Counted from the first letter of the stretch, positions 42,984-52,309 are shown. The stretch: 64,000 bases of DNA from an uncultured Gemmiger sp. (GCA_944382835.1 CALWNP010000004.1:1-64000), one strand, 5' to 3'. The notes: a model not told the origin generated them from the sequence alone. Program-made: numbers and translations.

Positions 42984-44378
42984 ATGCAGATCTTTAATAC
43001 CCTGACCCGTCAGAAGGAAGAGTTTGTCCCGCAGGTTCCCGGAGAGTACCGCATCTATGTCTGCGGTCCCACCGTTTACAACTACATTCATGTGGGCAAC
43101 GCCCGCCCCATGATCGTCTTTGACACCCTGCGCCGGTATCTGGAATACCGCGGCAACAAGGTGTACTATGTCTCCAACATCACCGACATCGACGATAAGC
43201 TCATCGCCAAAGGCCAGCAGGAGGGTGTCTCGATGCAGGAGGTGGCCCGCAAGTTTGAGGCGGAATACATCAAGGATTCCCAGGGCCTGAACGTGATGGA
43301 GCCCACCGTCCGCCCCCGTGCCACCGAGCACATCGGGGAGATCATCAAGATTGTCAAGGATCTGGTGGATTCCGGCCATGCCTATGTGGCCCGCAACGGG
43401 GATGTCTATTTCCGGGTCAAGTCTGATCCCGGCTACGGCAAGCTCAGCCACCTCAATCTGGACGACCTGGAAAGCGGCAACCGCGCCCTGCGCAGCCAGA
43501 TGGACGATGACCTGAAAGAAGACCCCGCCGACTTTGCAGTCTGGAAGGCCGCCAAGCCGGGCGAACCCTACTGGGACAGCCCCTGGGGCAAGGGTCGGCC
43601 GGGTTGGCACATCGAGTGCAGTGCCATGGCCCGCGAACACCTGGGCAAGACCATCGACCTGCATGCCGGCGGCCAGGACTTGATCTTCCCCCATCATGAA
43701 AACGAGATCGCCCAGAGCGAATGCGCCAACGGCTGCACTTTCAGTCGCTACTGGATGCACAACGGATTTTTGAACATCAACAACCAGAAGATGTCCAAGA
43801 GCGCCGGCAATTTCTTCACTGTGCGGGAGATCGCCGAAAAGTACGGCTATGAGCCCATCCGCTATTTTATGCTCACCGCCGGCTACCGCATGCCGCTGAA
43901 CTACACGGTGGAACTGATTGAAAGCTGCAAAAACTCGCTGGAGCGTCTGTACACCTGCCGGGACAACCTGGACTTTGCCATCGAGCATGCTCAGGGCACC
44001 GATACCTCGCTGGCCGAAAAGGCCCAGCAGGCCAAGGACAAATTCATCGCCGCCATGGACGATGACCTGAACACCCCCGATGCCTTGGCTGCTCTCTTTG
44101 ACTTTGTCCGCGAGATCAACACCTTGTCCGGAAGCAGTGATCGTGCCACCCTGGAGCAGGCTGCCAAGACTTTTGACGAGCTGACCGGAGTGCTGGGGCT
44201 GCTGTACAACCGCAAGAAGGATACTGTGCCGCCCGAGGTCACCGCCCTGGTGGAGGAACGTGCCGCAGCCAAGAAAGCCAAGGACTACGCCCGTGCCGAT
44301 GCCATCCGTGCCCAGCTGGCCGAGATGGGATGGTCGGTGATGGACACCGCCAAGGGACCGCAGATCAGCAAACTCTGA
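42984..44378 (+). CDS. cysS: Cysteinyl-tRNA synthetase
   Basis: A 464-residue class I synthetase charging tRNACys. Features are the zinc/HIGH region YVCGPTVYNYIHVGNARP, PGWHIECSAMAREHLG, DLIFPHHENEIAQSE and the KMSKS loop in NNQKMSKSAGNFF. The DALR anticodon-binding domain follows from ~residue 345, and the C-terminal helical end reads DYARADAIRAQLAEMG. Length is standard. SD AAAGGAAG precedes the ATG. It has its own promoter and a following hairpin terminator. Confidence 0.96.
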   Translation: MQIFNTLTRQKEEFVPQVPGEYRIYVCGPTVYNYIHVGNARPMIVFDTLRRYLEYRGNKVYYVSNITDIDDKLIAKGQQEGVSMQEVARKFEAEYIKDSQGLNVMEPTVRPRATEHIGEIIKIVKDLVDSGHAYVARNGDVYFRVKSDPGYGKLSHLNLDDLESGNRALRSQMDDDLKEDPADFAVWKAAKPGEPYWDSPWGKGRPGWHIECSAMAREHLGKTIDLHAGGQDLIFPHHENEIAQSECANGCTFSRYWMHNGFLNINNQKMSKSAGNFFTVREIAEKYGYEPIRYFMLTAGYRMPLNYTVELIESCKNSLERLYTCRDNLDFAIEHAQGTDTSLAEKAQQAKDKFIAAMDDDLNTPDALAALFDFVREINTLSGSSDRATLEQAAKTFDELTGVLGLLYNRKKDTVPPEVTALVEERAAAKKAKDYARADAIRAQLAEMGWSVMDTAKGPQISKL

Positions 44379-44433
44379 GCCAATCCGCAGGTTTCTCGCC
44401 TTGCCGGCTGTGACACGGCACAATGAGAAAATC

Positions 44434-44496
44434 AGGAGGAACCGTCAACCGGCATCGCCGCTGCGCTGCCAAGAAAGCGGTTCCTCCTTGTTTTAT
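44434..44496 (+). terminator. Terminator after cysS
   Basis: GGAGGAACCG (44435-44444) pairs with CGGTTCCTCC (44478-44487) around a 33-base loop and is followed by TTGTTTTAT. The long loop and broken T run make it moderate. Confidence 0.6.
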
Positions 44497-44529
44497 CCCC
44501 GTCTTATCACACGAAAAAGGATCTTTTCT

Positions 44530-47529
44530 ATGCCGACACTCATCAAAAAGAACAACCGGGAAACCCTGTGGTGGATTCTGCTGGGCGCGCTGGTACTGCG
44601 GCTGCTGCTGGCCATCCTGACCGAGGGGTACTCCTATGACATGAGCTGCTTTGTGGCCTGGGGAGAAAAGCTGGCCGCGGAGGGCCCCCGGCAATTTTAC
44701 AGCGAAGGGTACTTTGCCGACTATCCGCCGGGCTATATCCTGGTGCTGGGGGTCATCGGTGCGCTGCGGCAGCTGCTCTCCCTGGGGATGGAATCGCCGG
44801 GAACTCGGCTACTGTTGGCCCTTGTCCCCAGCCTGTGCGACTGTGCCGCCGCAGGGCTGCTCTGGTGGGTGGGGGAGAAGACCATCGGCCCGGGGTCTGC
44901 CCTGACCCGGCTGACTCTGTTCTATGCGTTTTGCCCGCTGTTTCTCTACGACACCGGCATCTGGAAGCAGATTGACGGGGCATTTTGTCTGCCGCTGTTG
45001 CTGTGCTTTTTGCTGTTGGAGGGCAAGCGCTATCTGCCGGCGGCTTTGCTCTACGGGGTGGCGCTGGCCATCAAGCCCCAGGCACTGCTGGCCGGGCCGG
45101 TGCTGGCTGTCTGCTTCCTTTTGGGGGTGGCGGATGGATTCGGTTCGGGGGACAACCGGGCCCTGCTGCGTGCGCTGGCCCGGATTCCGGCGGGCATCCT
45201 GGCTGCCCTGGCCCCGGTTCTGCTGGTGGGACTGCCCTTCTTTGGCCCGCAGGCGCTGCTTTCGTCGCTGTGGGACAAATACCTGGGTACGGCCTCCAGC
45301 TACCCTTATGCCACCATCAACGCCTTCAACTGGTTTGCTGCTTTGGGGGGCAATTGGCAGGGGCTGGACATCAAGGTCTTTGGCCTGATTCCCTGGTCCA
45401 TGCTGGGCACCGTCAATCTGGTGCTGCTGACCCTGTGGATGTTTTTCCTCTCCGCCCGCAGCTGGCGCGCCAATCGTTTCTCGCCCCTGCTCATGGCGGG
45501 GCTTTATACCACCGGTGTCTTTACTGTGGGGCACTGCATGCATGAGCGGTATATCGTTCTGGGAACCATCCTGACCTTCTTTGCCGCCATCCGCTGGAAT
45601 GACATCCGGCTCTACGGGGCGGGGTTCGGGCTGTCACTGTGCGGATTTCTCAACCTGGCCGCGGTTTACAGCCTGGTGGGAACCGACGACGAGTGGATGA
45701 CCAGCGCCACCAGCGGTATGTTTGCCGGGGTGACCGGCTTTGCCGAAACCGTCTGTTTCTTGCTGTTGGCCTTTGCGGTCTATGATATTGCCGCCAAGGG
45801 GCGGACCTCGCCTCTCAAACAACCACTGGTCCATCTGCCGGGACGCCACATCAACCGTGACGCGGCCCTGATGCCCACCCCGGCCCCCCAGCCGCGCTGG
45901 ACCGGGCGGGAGCGGCTGCTCCTGTTGGGGCTGACCGCAGCCACCGCGGTGCTGAGCTTTGCCTATCTGGGGGAAATGACAGCCCCTCAGACCCCGCTGG
46001 ATGCCACCGGAACCACCCTCAGTGAAACGGTAACCCTGCAGGGGGAGGCGACGGAACTCTGGATTTATCCCGGCATCAGTTTTGGCGGCTCCATGACCAT
46101 CACCAATGGCGCCGGAACTGTGGTCTACGAGGAGACGCTGGATTACCAGACCCCTTTCTGCTGGATCCGGGTGGCCTTCTCCGGCGCCAACGGCCAGCCC
46201 CTGACCGTGACCCTAAACAACGCACAGATGTTTGAACTGGCCTTCCGGGATGGGCAGGGGGCACTGGTGCCGGTGAGCGGCGGCGGAGCGCTGTTTGACG
46301 AACAGGCAGAGGTGCCTGACACCATCAGCCAGCTCAACAGCATGTATTTTGACGAAATCTACCACGGCCGGACCGGGTACGAGATGCTGCACAAAATGCC
46401 GGTATATGAGACCACCCATCCGCCTCTGGGCAAGGATTTCATCATGATGGGCATTGCCTTGTTCGGGATGACGGGCTTTGGCTGGCGCTTTTCCGGCACA
46501 CTGTTCGGAGTGCTGCTGGTCCCGTTGGCCTGGTGCTTTGTCCGGCGGCTGACCCGTAAACCTTGGATTGCAGGGGTGGCGGCGGTGCTGCTGGCCCTGG
46601 ACTTTATGCGCTATTCCCAAAGCCGGATTGCCACCATTGACATCTATGGCACCTTTTTTATTCTGCTGGGCGCCTACTTTATGCTGTGGTATTGCCAGAG
46701 CGTGCTGCAAAAAGGGGTCTGTGCCTCCCTGTGGCCCATGGCCTTGGGGGGCGTGGCCTTTGGCTTGGGCTGTGCCTCCAAATGGACCGGCATCTATGCG
46801 GGGGCAGGGCTGGCCATCCTCTACTTTGCAGTGCTCTATGCCCGCTGGCGGCAAAAGCCCCAGAATTTCTCCCGGGAGTTTGGAACTGCGGCGGTGGGGG
46901 GCGTTGCCTTCTATATTCTGGTGCCGCTGGGAATCTATCTGCTCTCCTACCTGCCCTATCGGTGGCGGGACCCCTCTTTCTCGCTGGCGGACTGGTGGAG
47001 CTGTCAGGTCAGCATGTACACCTACCACTCCGCCCTGGAGGCCACCCATCCCTTTGAGAGCCGGTGGTACACCTGGCTGCTGGATCTGCGCCCGGTGTGG
47101 TATTATTCCAACAGCGGCCTGCCCGAGGGCCTCAAGGGCAGCATTGCGGGGCTGGGTGGGCCTGTGATCTGGCTGGCTGGACTCTTCTGCATTTTGCTGC
47201 TGCTGTGGCGGCAGGTCTCGGGACGGGGCACCCCGGCTGCGGGATGCGTGCTGGTGCTGTACGGCGCCCAGCTGGTTCCCTGGATGATGGTCAGCCGCTG
47301 CACCTTCCTCTACCACTATTTCCCCAGCTCCATCTTCTGCCTGGCGGCCATTGCCCTGGTGCTGGCCCAGATGCGGGATGGCCGGCTGGCGCGCTGGTGG
47401 GGGATTGGGCTGTGCATTGCCGCAGCGGTGCTCTTTGTCTGGTTCTATCCGGTGCTCTCCGGGTTGCCGGTGGCGGATTTGTGGGCGGACAGCCTGAAGA
47501 TCCTGCCCAGCTACGGCTTCTATCTCTGA
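44530..47529 (+). CDS. PMT-type glycosyltransferase, double-length membrane protein
   Basis: A 999-residue polytopic protein of two halves. Residues ~1-450 resemble a GT-C/DUF2029-like mannosyltransferase (YSYDMSCFVAWGEKLA near the start, DYPPGYILVLGVIGALR). Residues ~475-999 resemble protein O-mannosyltransferase PMT: an extracytoplasmic beta stretch, then YFDEIYHGRTGYEML and HPPLGKDFIMMGIALFGMTG, CASKWTGIYAGAGL and a hydrophobic C-terminus. Acceptors could be lipid-linked sugars or secreted proteins. The start is the ATG at 44530 in a poor SD context; in-frame codons upstream lie in the cysS terminator. Confidence 0.8.
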   Translation: MPTLIKKNNRETLWWILLGALVLRLLLAILTEGYSYDMSCFVAWGEKLAAEGPRQFYSEGYFADYPPGYILVLGVIGALRQLLSLGMESPGTRLLLALVPSLCDCAAAGLLWWVGEKTIGPGSALTRLTLFYAFCPLFLYDTGIWKQIDGAFCLPLLLCFLLLEGKRYLPAALLYGVALAIKPQALLAGPVLAVCFLLGVADGFGSGDNRALLRALARIPAGILAALAPVLLVGLPFFGPQALLSSLWDKYLGTASSYPYATINAFNWFAALGGNWQGLDIKVFGLIPWSMLGTVNLVLLTLWMFFLSARSWRANRFSPLLMAGLYTTGVFTVGHCMHERYIVLGTILTFFAAIRWNDIRLYGAGFGLSLCGFLNLAAVYSLVGTDDEWMTSATSGMFAGVTGFAETVCFLLLAFAVYDIAAKGRTSPLKQPLVHLPGRHINRDAALMPTPAPQPRWTGRERLLLLGLTAATAVLSFAYLGEMTAPQTPLDATGTTLSETVTLQGEATELWIYPGISFGGSMTITNGAGTVVYEETLDYQTPFCWIRVAFSGANGQPLTVTLNNAQMFELAFRDGQGALVPVSGGGALFDEQAEVPDTISQLNSMYFDEIYHGRTGYEMLHKMPVYETTHPPLGKDFIMMGIALFGMTGFGWRFSGTLFGVLLVPLAWCFVRRLTRKPWIAGVAAVLLALDFMRYSQSRIATIDIYGTFFILLGAYFMLWYCQSVLQKGVCASLWPMALGGVAFGLGCASKWTGIYAGAGLAILYFAVLYARWRQKPQNFSREFGTAAVGGVAFYILVPLGIYLLSYLPYRWRDPSFSLADWWSCQVSMYTYHSALEATHPFESRWYTWLLDLRPVWYYSNSGLPEGLKGSIAGLGGPVIWLAGLFCILLLLWRQVSGRGTPAAGCVLVLYGAQLVPWMMVSRCTFLYHYFPSSIFCLAAIALVLAQMRDGRLARWWGIGLCIAAAVLFVWFYPVLSGLPVADLWADSLKILPSYGFYL

Positions 47530-47538
47530 TTACAAAGC

Positions 47539-47582
47539 AAAACAGCCGCGCTTACCCTTGGCGGGAAAGGCGGCTGTTTTGT
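47539..47582. terminator. Bidirectional terminator between convergent genes
   Basis: AAAACAGCCGC (47539-47549) pairs with GCGGCTGTTTT (47570-47580), flanked by A and T runs, between the PMT-type gene and the minus-strand phosphofructokinase gene. Confidence 0.8.
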
Positions 47583-47614
47583 GTGAGGAAGAAGATGCAC
47601 AAAAGGAAAGAGAA

Positions 47615-48847
47615 TTACTCGGGAAGATAGATGTGGTGGGGGAGCCCTTCCACATAGATGGGGGTCAGCTCAGCCTGGATCAGCGGCAGGGCGTAGGCCA
47701 GAAACTCCGGCATCATATCGGTGTGATCGGCGTTAATCCATTCCAGCGGGACCTTCTTTTCCAGGTTGGCCACCTCCCGGATGGGGTGCAGCTCGGTGGT
47801 GCACTGGTAGGGGGCGTTGGAGATCCGTTTGAGGGCCACCATCTCGCCGGTGTGGCCCTCGAAGGCAGCCTTGGCGGCGGCGCCGCCCACCTGGTAGGCC
47901 TCGGTGATGTCGGTGCGGCTGGTCAGGTGTCCGGCGCAGCGCTGCAGGGTGGACAGCTCGATGCAGCGGGTCTTGGTGTTCAGCCGGCGGGCCACCGTGT
48001 TGGCCAGAAACCGCGCGGTGCCGGTGAGGGCCTTGTGACCGAAGGCGTCCACCGCATGGACATCGTCGGCCAGCTCACAGACATAGCGGCCGTCCTCCAG
48101 CTTGACGCCCTCCGAAACCGCGATGACAATGCTGGGCTTTCTGGCCTGCATCCGGGCCACCTTTTCCACAAAATGATCCACATTGAAGGGAATCTCGGGC
48201 AGGCAGATCATGTCAACCCCTTCACAGTCTTCGGCACGGGCCAGGGCTGCTGCGGCGGTCAGCCAACCGGCGTTGCGGCCCATGATCTCCACAATGGTCA
48301 CATAGTTGGTGCCGTAGACGGTGGCATCCCGGATAATCTCCTTCATCACCACCCCGATGTACTTGGCGGCACTGCCGTAGCCGGGGGTGTGATCGGTGAC
48401 CATCAGGTCGTTGTCGATGGTTTTGGGCACCCCCATAAAGCGGATCTCGCTGCCGATGTGAGCCCCGTAGTCGGCCAGCTTGCCGATGGTGTCCATGCTG
48501 TCGTTGCCGCCGATGTAAAAGAAATAGCCGATGTCCAACTCTTTCAGAATTTCAAAAAGATGCTGATACACCGCTTCTCCCTCATGGGTGTGCCAGTCCG
48601 GCAATTTGTAGCGGCAGCTGCCCAGGTAGCTGGACGGAGTGCGTTTGAGCAGTTCAATGTCCATTGCACACCGCAGCTTTTCATCCAGCAGACAATACCG
48701 GCGCTCCAACAAACCAGCCACGCCGTGCATCATGCCATATACCTTGGCGGCACCGCGCTTTTTGGCACTCTCGTAGACACCGGCCAGGCTGGCGTTGATG
48801 ACCGAGGTGGGGCCGCCAAATTGGCCGACAATCGCATTCTTTGCCAT
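47615..48847 (-). CDS. pfp: PPi-type 6-phosphofructokinase, copy 1
   Basis: A 410-residue phosphofructokinase. The region AIVGQFGGPTSVINASLAG and YIGGNDSMDTI take the place of the usual GGDGS/GGDDS loop; Asp at the second variable position and Lys in GVPKTIDNDL both favour pyrophosphate over ATP as phosphoryl donor. EIMGRNAGWL and the sugar-binding VSEGVKL are present. Catalyses reversible Fru-6-P/Fru-1,6-P2 interconversion. SD CAGGAGG precedes ATG at 48847; the longer upstream reading crosses repeats and is rejected. A close paralogue lies upstream. Confidence 0.88.
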   Translation of the reverse strand: MAKNAIVGQFGGPTSVINASLAGVYESAKKRGAAKVYGMMHGVAGLLERRYCLLDEKLRCAMDIELLKRTPSSYLGSCRYKLPDWHTHEGEAVYQHLFEILKELDIGYFFYIGGNDSMDTIGKLADYGAHIGSEIRFMGVPKTIDNDLMVTDHTPGYGSAAKYIGVVMKEIIRDATVYGTNYVTIVEIMGRNAGWLTAAAALARAEDCEGVDMICLPEIPFNVDHFVEKVARMQARKPSIVIAVSEGVKLEDGRYVCELADDVHAVDAFGHKALTGTARFLANTVARRLNTKTRCIELSTLQRCAGHLTSRTDITEAYQVGGAAAKAAFEGHTGEMVALKRISNAPYQCTTELHPIREVANLEKKVPLEWINADHTDMMPEFLAYALPLIQAELTPIYVEGLPHHIYLPE

Positions 48848-49140
48848 AATGTACCCTCCTGTTTCGGCAGGGAAGAGGTCCGCAGGCAGGCCCTCCGCCG
48901 CACGAATTTTGACATCCTTAGTGTAGCATCGGAGGGGCACACTTGACCATTGTGGGAGTTGCGAAAACCAGATCGGCCCTTTTGAACCGAAAAATTCCAC
49001 AAGGTGGAATTCCATTCCAAAAGAAATCCCACACAGAGGAATGCGATTCCATAATATGAAACATTCAAACGAATAAAGAAACACAAGAATCCTGAAAAAG
49101 GCATTGTAAAAGTTGCTGAAATCAAACGTCTTCTCTCCAA
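48848..49140. other. Intergenic region between the two phosphofructokinase genes
   Basis: A 293-base non-coding stretch, noticeably richer in A+T around 48985-49140. It holds an imperfect tandem repeat (48990-49051). A minus-strand TACACT lies near 48918-48923 as a possible -10 for copy 1, without a convincing -35. No open frame with an SD was found. Confidence 0.6.
48990..49051. repeat. Imperfect tandem repeat, unit about 31 bases
   Basis: Unit 1 (48990-49019) and unit 2 (49021-49051) share AAAT(T/C)CCACA, then an AGG.GGAAT.CATTCC-like stretch. Within unit 1, TTCCA and TGGAA form an inverted pair around CAAGG. The region is A+T-rich relative to its surroundings. Confidence 0.5.
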
Positions 49141-49141
49141 A

Positions 49142-49182
49142 CAAAAACGGCATGCCGTTCCGCTTTCAGACGACATGCCGTA
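49142..49182 (-). terminator. Terminator after phosphofructokinase copy 2
   Basis: On the minus strand ACGGCATG and CATGCCGT pair around an interrupted middle and are followed by TTTTTGTTT. It begins 19 bases after the stop of copy 2. Confidence 0.75.
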
Positions 49183-49200
49183 TATTTTGTTATAAAAGAA

Positions 49201-50433
49201 TCAATCCAGATGGATGTGGCGGGGGACACCGTTGATGTAAATGGGGGTCAGCTCGGCCTGGATCAGGGGACGTGCATACTGTTCAAAAGCCTCGGTCATG
49301 TGCATGCCATCCGCCGAGATCCACTCGTCGGGGACCTTTTTCTCCAGATTGGCCACCTTGTCCACATCCACCGTTTCGGTGGTGATGAGGTAGGGCAGGT
49401 CCGACAGGCGCTTGATGGCGCACATCTTGCCGGTTTCGCCGCGGGCGGCTGCTTCCACGGCGGCACCGCCCACCTGATAGGCCTCGGTGATGTCGGTGCG
49501 GCTGGCCAGATGGGAGGCACAGCGCTGCAGGGTGGAGAACTCGATGGCCCGGGTCTTGCAGCCCAGCCGGACCCGGATCAGGTCGGCCAGGTAGCGGCTG
49601 GTGCCCGACAGGATGGCCTTGTGGCCGAAGGCATCCAACTGTCCGGCGGTGCTGACCAGGTCGCAGAGGAAGACACCGTCCCGGTTCTTGACCCCTTCGC
49701 TGACCGCGATGATCAGGTTGTGACGGGTCTTTTCCAGTTCTGCCACACGGTTCAGAAAGGCATTCTCGTCAAAGGTCCGCTCGGGCAGCAGGATGATGTC
49801 CGGCCCGTCGCAGTCGCTGCCCTTGGCCAGGCTGGCGGCACCGGCCAGCCAGCCGGTGTGACGACCCATGATCTCGGCCACCGTGACGCTGCGAATGTCA
49901 TAGACGCTGGAATCACAGATAACCTCTTTGAGGATGGTGGCAATGTATTTGGCGGCACTGCCGTAGCCGGGGGTGTGGTCGGTGAACATCAGATCGTTGT
50001 CGATGGTCTTCGGCACCCCGATAAAACGGATTTCACTGTTTTTGGCTGCGCCGTAGCGGGCCAGCTTGGAGATGGTATCCATGCTGTCATTGCCGCCAAT
50101 GTAGAACACCGCGCCGATGGAATGCTCAGCAAACAGTGCAAACAGCTTCTGGAAGGGACGCTCATCCACATCGGGATCGGGCAGCTTGTAGCGGCAGCTG
50201 CCCAGATAACTGGACGGGGTACGCTTGAGCAGCTCAATCTGCATCTTGTCGTCCAGATAAGAATCCAGCTCGACCATTTTTCCCTTCAAAAGGCCTTCGA
50301 TGCCATACTGCATCCCATATACATGGTGGATGCCCAAGCTTTTGGAGCTCTCAAACACGCCGGCGAGGCTGGCGTTGATCACGGCGGTCGGCCCGCCCGA
50401 TTGACCAACCAAAACGTTGGTTGCCCATGCCAT
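49201..50433 (-). CDS. pfp: PPi-type 6-phosphofructokinase, copy 2
   Basis: A 410-residue paralogue of the downstream gene, sharing TPSSYLGSCRYKLPD, YIGGNDSMDTISKLA, GVPKTIDNDLMFTDHTPGYG and TLQRCASHLASRTDITEAYQ. The catalytic Asp of TIDND and the Lys/Asp pair that favour PPi are intact, so it is not a decayed copy. It differs most at surface regions and the C-terminus. Same length as copy 1. Start ATG 50433, with AGGTG as a moderate SD. A terminator separates the two, so they are likely controlled independently. Confidence 0.88.
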   Translation of the reverse strand: MAWATNVLVGQSGGPTAVINASLAGVFESSKSLGIHHVYGMQYGIEGLLKGKMVELDSYLDDKMQIELLKRTPSSYLGSCRYKLPDPDVDERPFQKLFALFAEHSIGAVFYIGGNDSMDTISKLARYGAAKNSEIRFIGVPKTIDNDLMFTDHTPGYGSAAKYIATILKEVICDSSVYDIRSVTVAEIMGRHTGWLAGAASLAKGSDCDGPDIILLPERTFDENAFLNRVAELEKTRHNLIIAVSEGVKNRDGVFLCDLVSTAGQLDAFGHKAILSGTSRYLADLIRVRLGCKTRAIEFSTLQRCASHLASRTDITEAYQVGGAAVEAAARGETGKMCAIKRLSDLPYLITTETVDVDKVANLEKKVPDEWISADGMHMTEAFEQYARPLIQAELTPIYINGVPRHIHLD

Positions 50434-50561
50434 GGTAGTACACCTGCTTTCCCGGATTGCCGCCCCGAAAACAGGGGTTCGGGAGCGGAAAATCCTGTGC
50501 TAAATTATAGTTTCCTCTATTGTATTCTATCCTGCATCAAAAGGCAAGTGCGGGCGAAAAA

Positions 50562-51389
50562 TCAGGAATTCAGGACAAACTTCTCGATGGCCTGGGCCAC
50601 ACCGTCGTGGTTGTTGTCTGCGGTGATATACTTCGCCACCGCCTTGACCGGTTCGGTGGCGTTGGCCATGGCCACGCCCAGCCCGGCCATCCGGACCATC
50701 TCCAGGTCGTTGCCGGAGTCGCCGCAGGCCATGACCTGTTCCGGCGCCAGGCCCAGCTCCTTGGCAAGGGTCATCAGGCCACGGCCCTTGTTGACGCCGG
50801 GGGCGTTCAGCTCCAGATTCAATGCCACACTGGTGGTGGCCTCCACCGGCGCAGCGGCAGTGGCCGCAGCCCAGGCGGCATCCCGGGTAGCCTCGTCCTT
50901 GTAGAGGATGCTGAACTTTTCGATGCCGTCGGCATGGGCCTGCATAAAAGCGTGGATGTCGTCCACCACATGGCGGCTGTTGCGGAAGTAAGGGAGCAGT
51001 TCAGGCGGGGCGTACTGCTCGGTGCGGGCATCATTCTCCCGGGAGGTGTAGGCGTCTCCATCGATGAAGATGCTCATCATGCAGTCAAAGGGCTGTACCG
51101 CATCATAGACCTTCTGGGCCTGGACCGGGTCAAAGGGCAGGTTTACCAACCGCCGTCCGGTGGCAATTACGCTGACGGTGGCTCCGTTGCTGGTCAGGGC
51201 ATAACGCACCCCCGGCATCTCCAGAAATTCCTTGGGCACCCCCCGCAGGTTGCGGCCGGTGGCGGGCAGAACCACAACCCCCTGCTCCAGGGCGGCCTGG
51301 ATGGCAGCCAGGGTGCGGGGACTGATGCGTTTTTGATCGTCAAAGACGGTACCGTCGAGATCCAGTGCGATAAGGCGGATGGGCAGCAT
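50562..51389 (-). CDS. Cof-type HAD-IIB phosphatase
   Basis: A 275-residue HAD hydrolase of the Cof/YidA subgroup, usually sugar- or nucleotide-phosphatases. Motif I is ALDLDGTVFDD (Asp10, Asp12), motif II ALTSNGATV, the C2-type cap follows, then motif III Lys in NKGRGLMTLAKELG and motif IV MACGDSGNDLEM. SD GGGAGG lies 8 bases before this ATG; the TTG two codons upstream is too close. It is monocistronic. Substrate unknown. Confidence 0.88.
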   Translation of the reverse strand: MLPIRLIALDLDGTVFDDQKRISPRTLAAIQAALEQGVVVLPATGRNLRGVPKEFLEMPGVRYALTSNGATVSVIATGRRLVNLPFDPVQAQKVYDAVQPFDCMMSIFIDGDAYTSRENDARTEQYAPPELLPYFRNSRHVVDDIHAFMQAHADGIEKFSILYKDEATRDAAWAAATAAAPVEATTSVALNLELNAPGVNKGRGLMTLAKELGLAPEQVMACGDSGNDLEMVRMAGLGVAMANATEPVKAVAKYITADNNHDGVAQAIEKFVLNS

Positions 51390-51492
51390 GGGCAATACCT
51401 CCCTGAATGGTTATGGCAAAATCGGACACGGGACTTTGGTCAAATCCGACAAAGATTGTACCGCAAATTCGATCAATATGCAATAAGAAGGC

Positions 51493-51521
51493 TTGCAAAA
51501 ATTCGCACAAGTGTGTAGAAT
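51493..51521 (+). promoter_or_regulatory. Promoter of the HGSNAT-like gene
   Basis: TTGCAA at 51493-51498, 17-base spacer, TAGAAT at 51516-51521, 32 bases before the start codon. Confidence 0.6.
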
Positions 51522-51553
51522 AGCAGACAATAGTGGGGAAGGGAAGAACGCAG

Positions 51554-52309
51554 ATGAAACACTCCAAACGGTTGTGGGCGGTGGATGCCCTGCGGGGACT
51601 GGCGCTGCTGAACATGCTGGTCTACCACGGCATGTACGACTGGGTGTATATCTTCGGGTATCCCAGCGGATGGTACGACATCGGCGCCGCGGGCTGCCAT
51701 GTCTGGCAGCAGTACATCTGCTGGAGTTTCCTGTTGCTGTCGGGTTTCAGCTTCGGGCTGGCCCGCCGTCCTTTGAAAAACGGGCTGATTGTGGCCGGAT
51801 GTGCGGTGGTACTCACCGCTGTGACGGTGACCGTGATGCCGTCAGAGACCATCCTGTTTGGTGTGCTGCACCTCAATGCCTGTGCGGTGCTGCTGACCTG
51901 TCTGCTGCGCCCGGCACTGGAGCGGATTCCCGCACTGCCGGGTCTGGGGCTCAGTGCGGCGCTGTTTGCCCTGACCAACCAGGTCCCCTATGGGTTCCTG
52001 GGCTTTGAAAACTGGCACCTCTGCGCCCTGCCCCAGGGGCTCTACCGGGCCAATCCGTTCTGGCTGGGCTTTCCCGACCTGGAAAAGTTTGCCTCAGCTG
52101 ACTATTTCCCGATCCTGCCCTGGGTATTTTTGTTCTGGTGCGGCTGGTTTGGGTTCCGGGTCCTGCGGGATCATCTTCCTGCCCCGGCGCCGGCCCCGCG
52201 GCTGCTGCGCCCGCTCTGCTTTGTGGGGCAGCGAACTCTGTTGGTGTACATGCTGCATCAGCCCATTCTCTTTGGCGCTTTATGGATTCTGGACAATTTT
52301 GTTCGCTGA
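51554..52309 (+). CDS. Heparan-alpha-glucosaminide N-acetyltransferase-like membrane protein (DUF1624)
   Basis: A 251-residue membrane protein with about seven helices. The start RLWAVDALRGLALLNMLVYH and the RP-rich loop, followed by a terminal GQRTLLVYMLHQPILF, mark the DUF1624/HGSNAT catalytic-like family. Bacterial members may acylate glycans or lipids across the membrane; this is inferred from the human enzyme. ATG at 51554 is preceded by AGGGAAG. It has its own promoter and no clear terminator before rpsU's promoter. Confidence 0.82.
   Translation: MKHSKRLWAVDALRGLALLNMLVYHGMYDWVYIFGYPSGWYDIGAAGCHVWQQYICWSFLLLSGFSFGLARRPLKNGLIVAGCAVVLTAVTVTVMPSETILFGVLHLNACAVLLTCLLRPALERIPALPGLGLSAALFALTNQVPYGFLGFENWHLCALPQGLYRANPFWLGFPDLEKFASADYFPILPWVFLFWCGWFGFRVLRDHLPAPAPAPRLLRPLCFVGQRTLLVYMLHQPILFGALWILDNFVR

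Noticed and set aside
44401..44529. Longer N-terminus for the PMT-type protein
   Set aside because: The extra 43 codons lie in the cysS terminator hairpin and have no SD or homologous character.
48848..49153. N-terminal extension of phosphofructokinase copy 1
   Set aside because: The extension translates the A+T-rich tandem repeat and lies upstream of a clear SD-ATG at 48847; the paralogue has no such extension.
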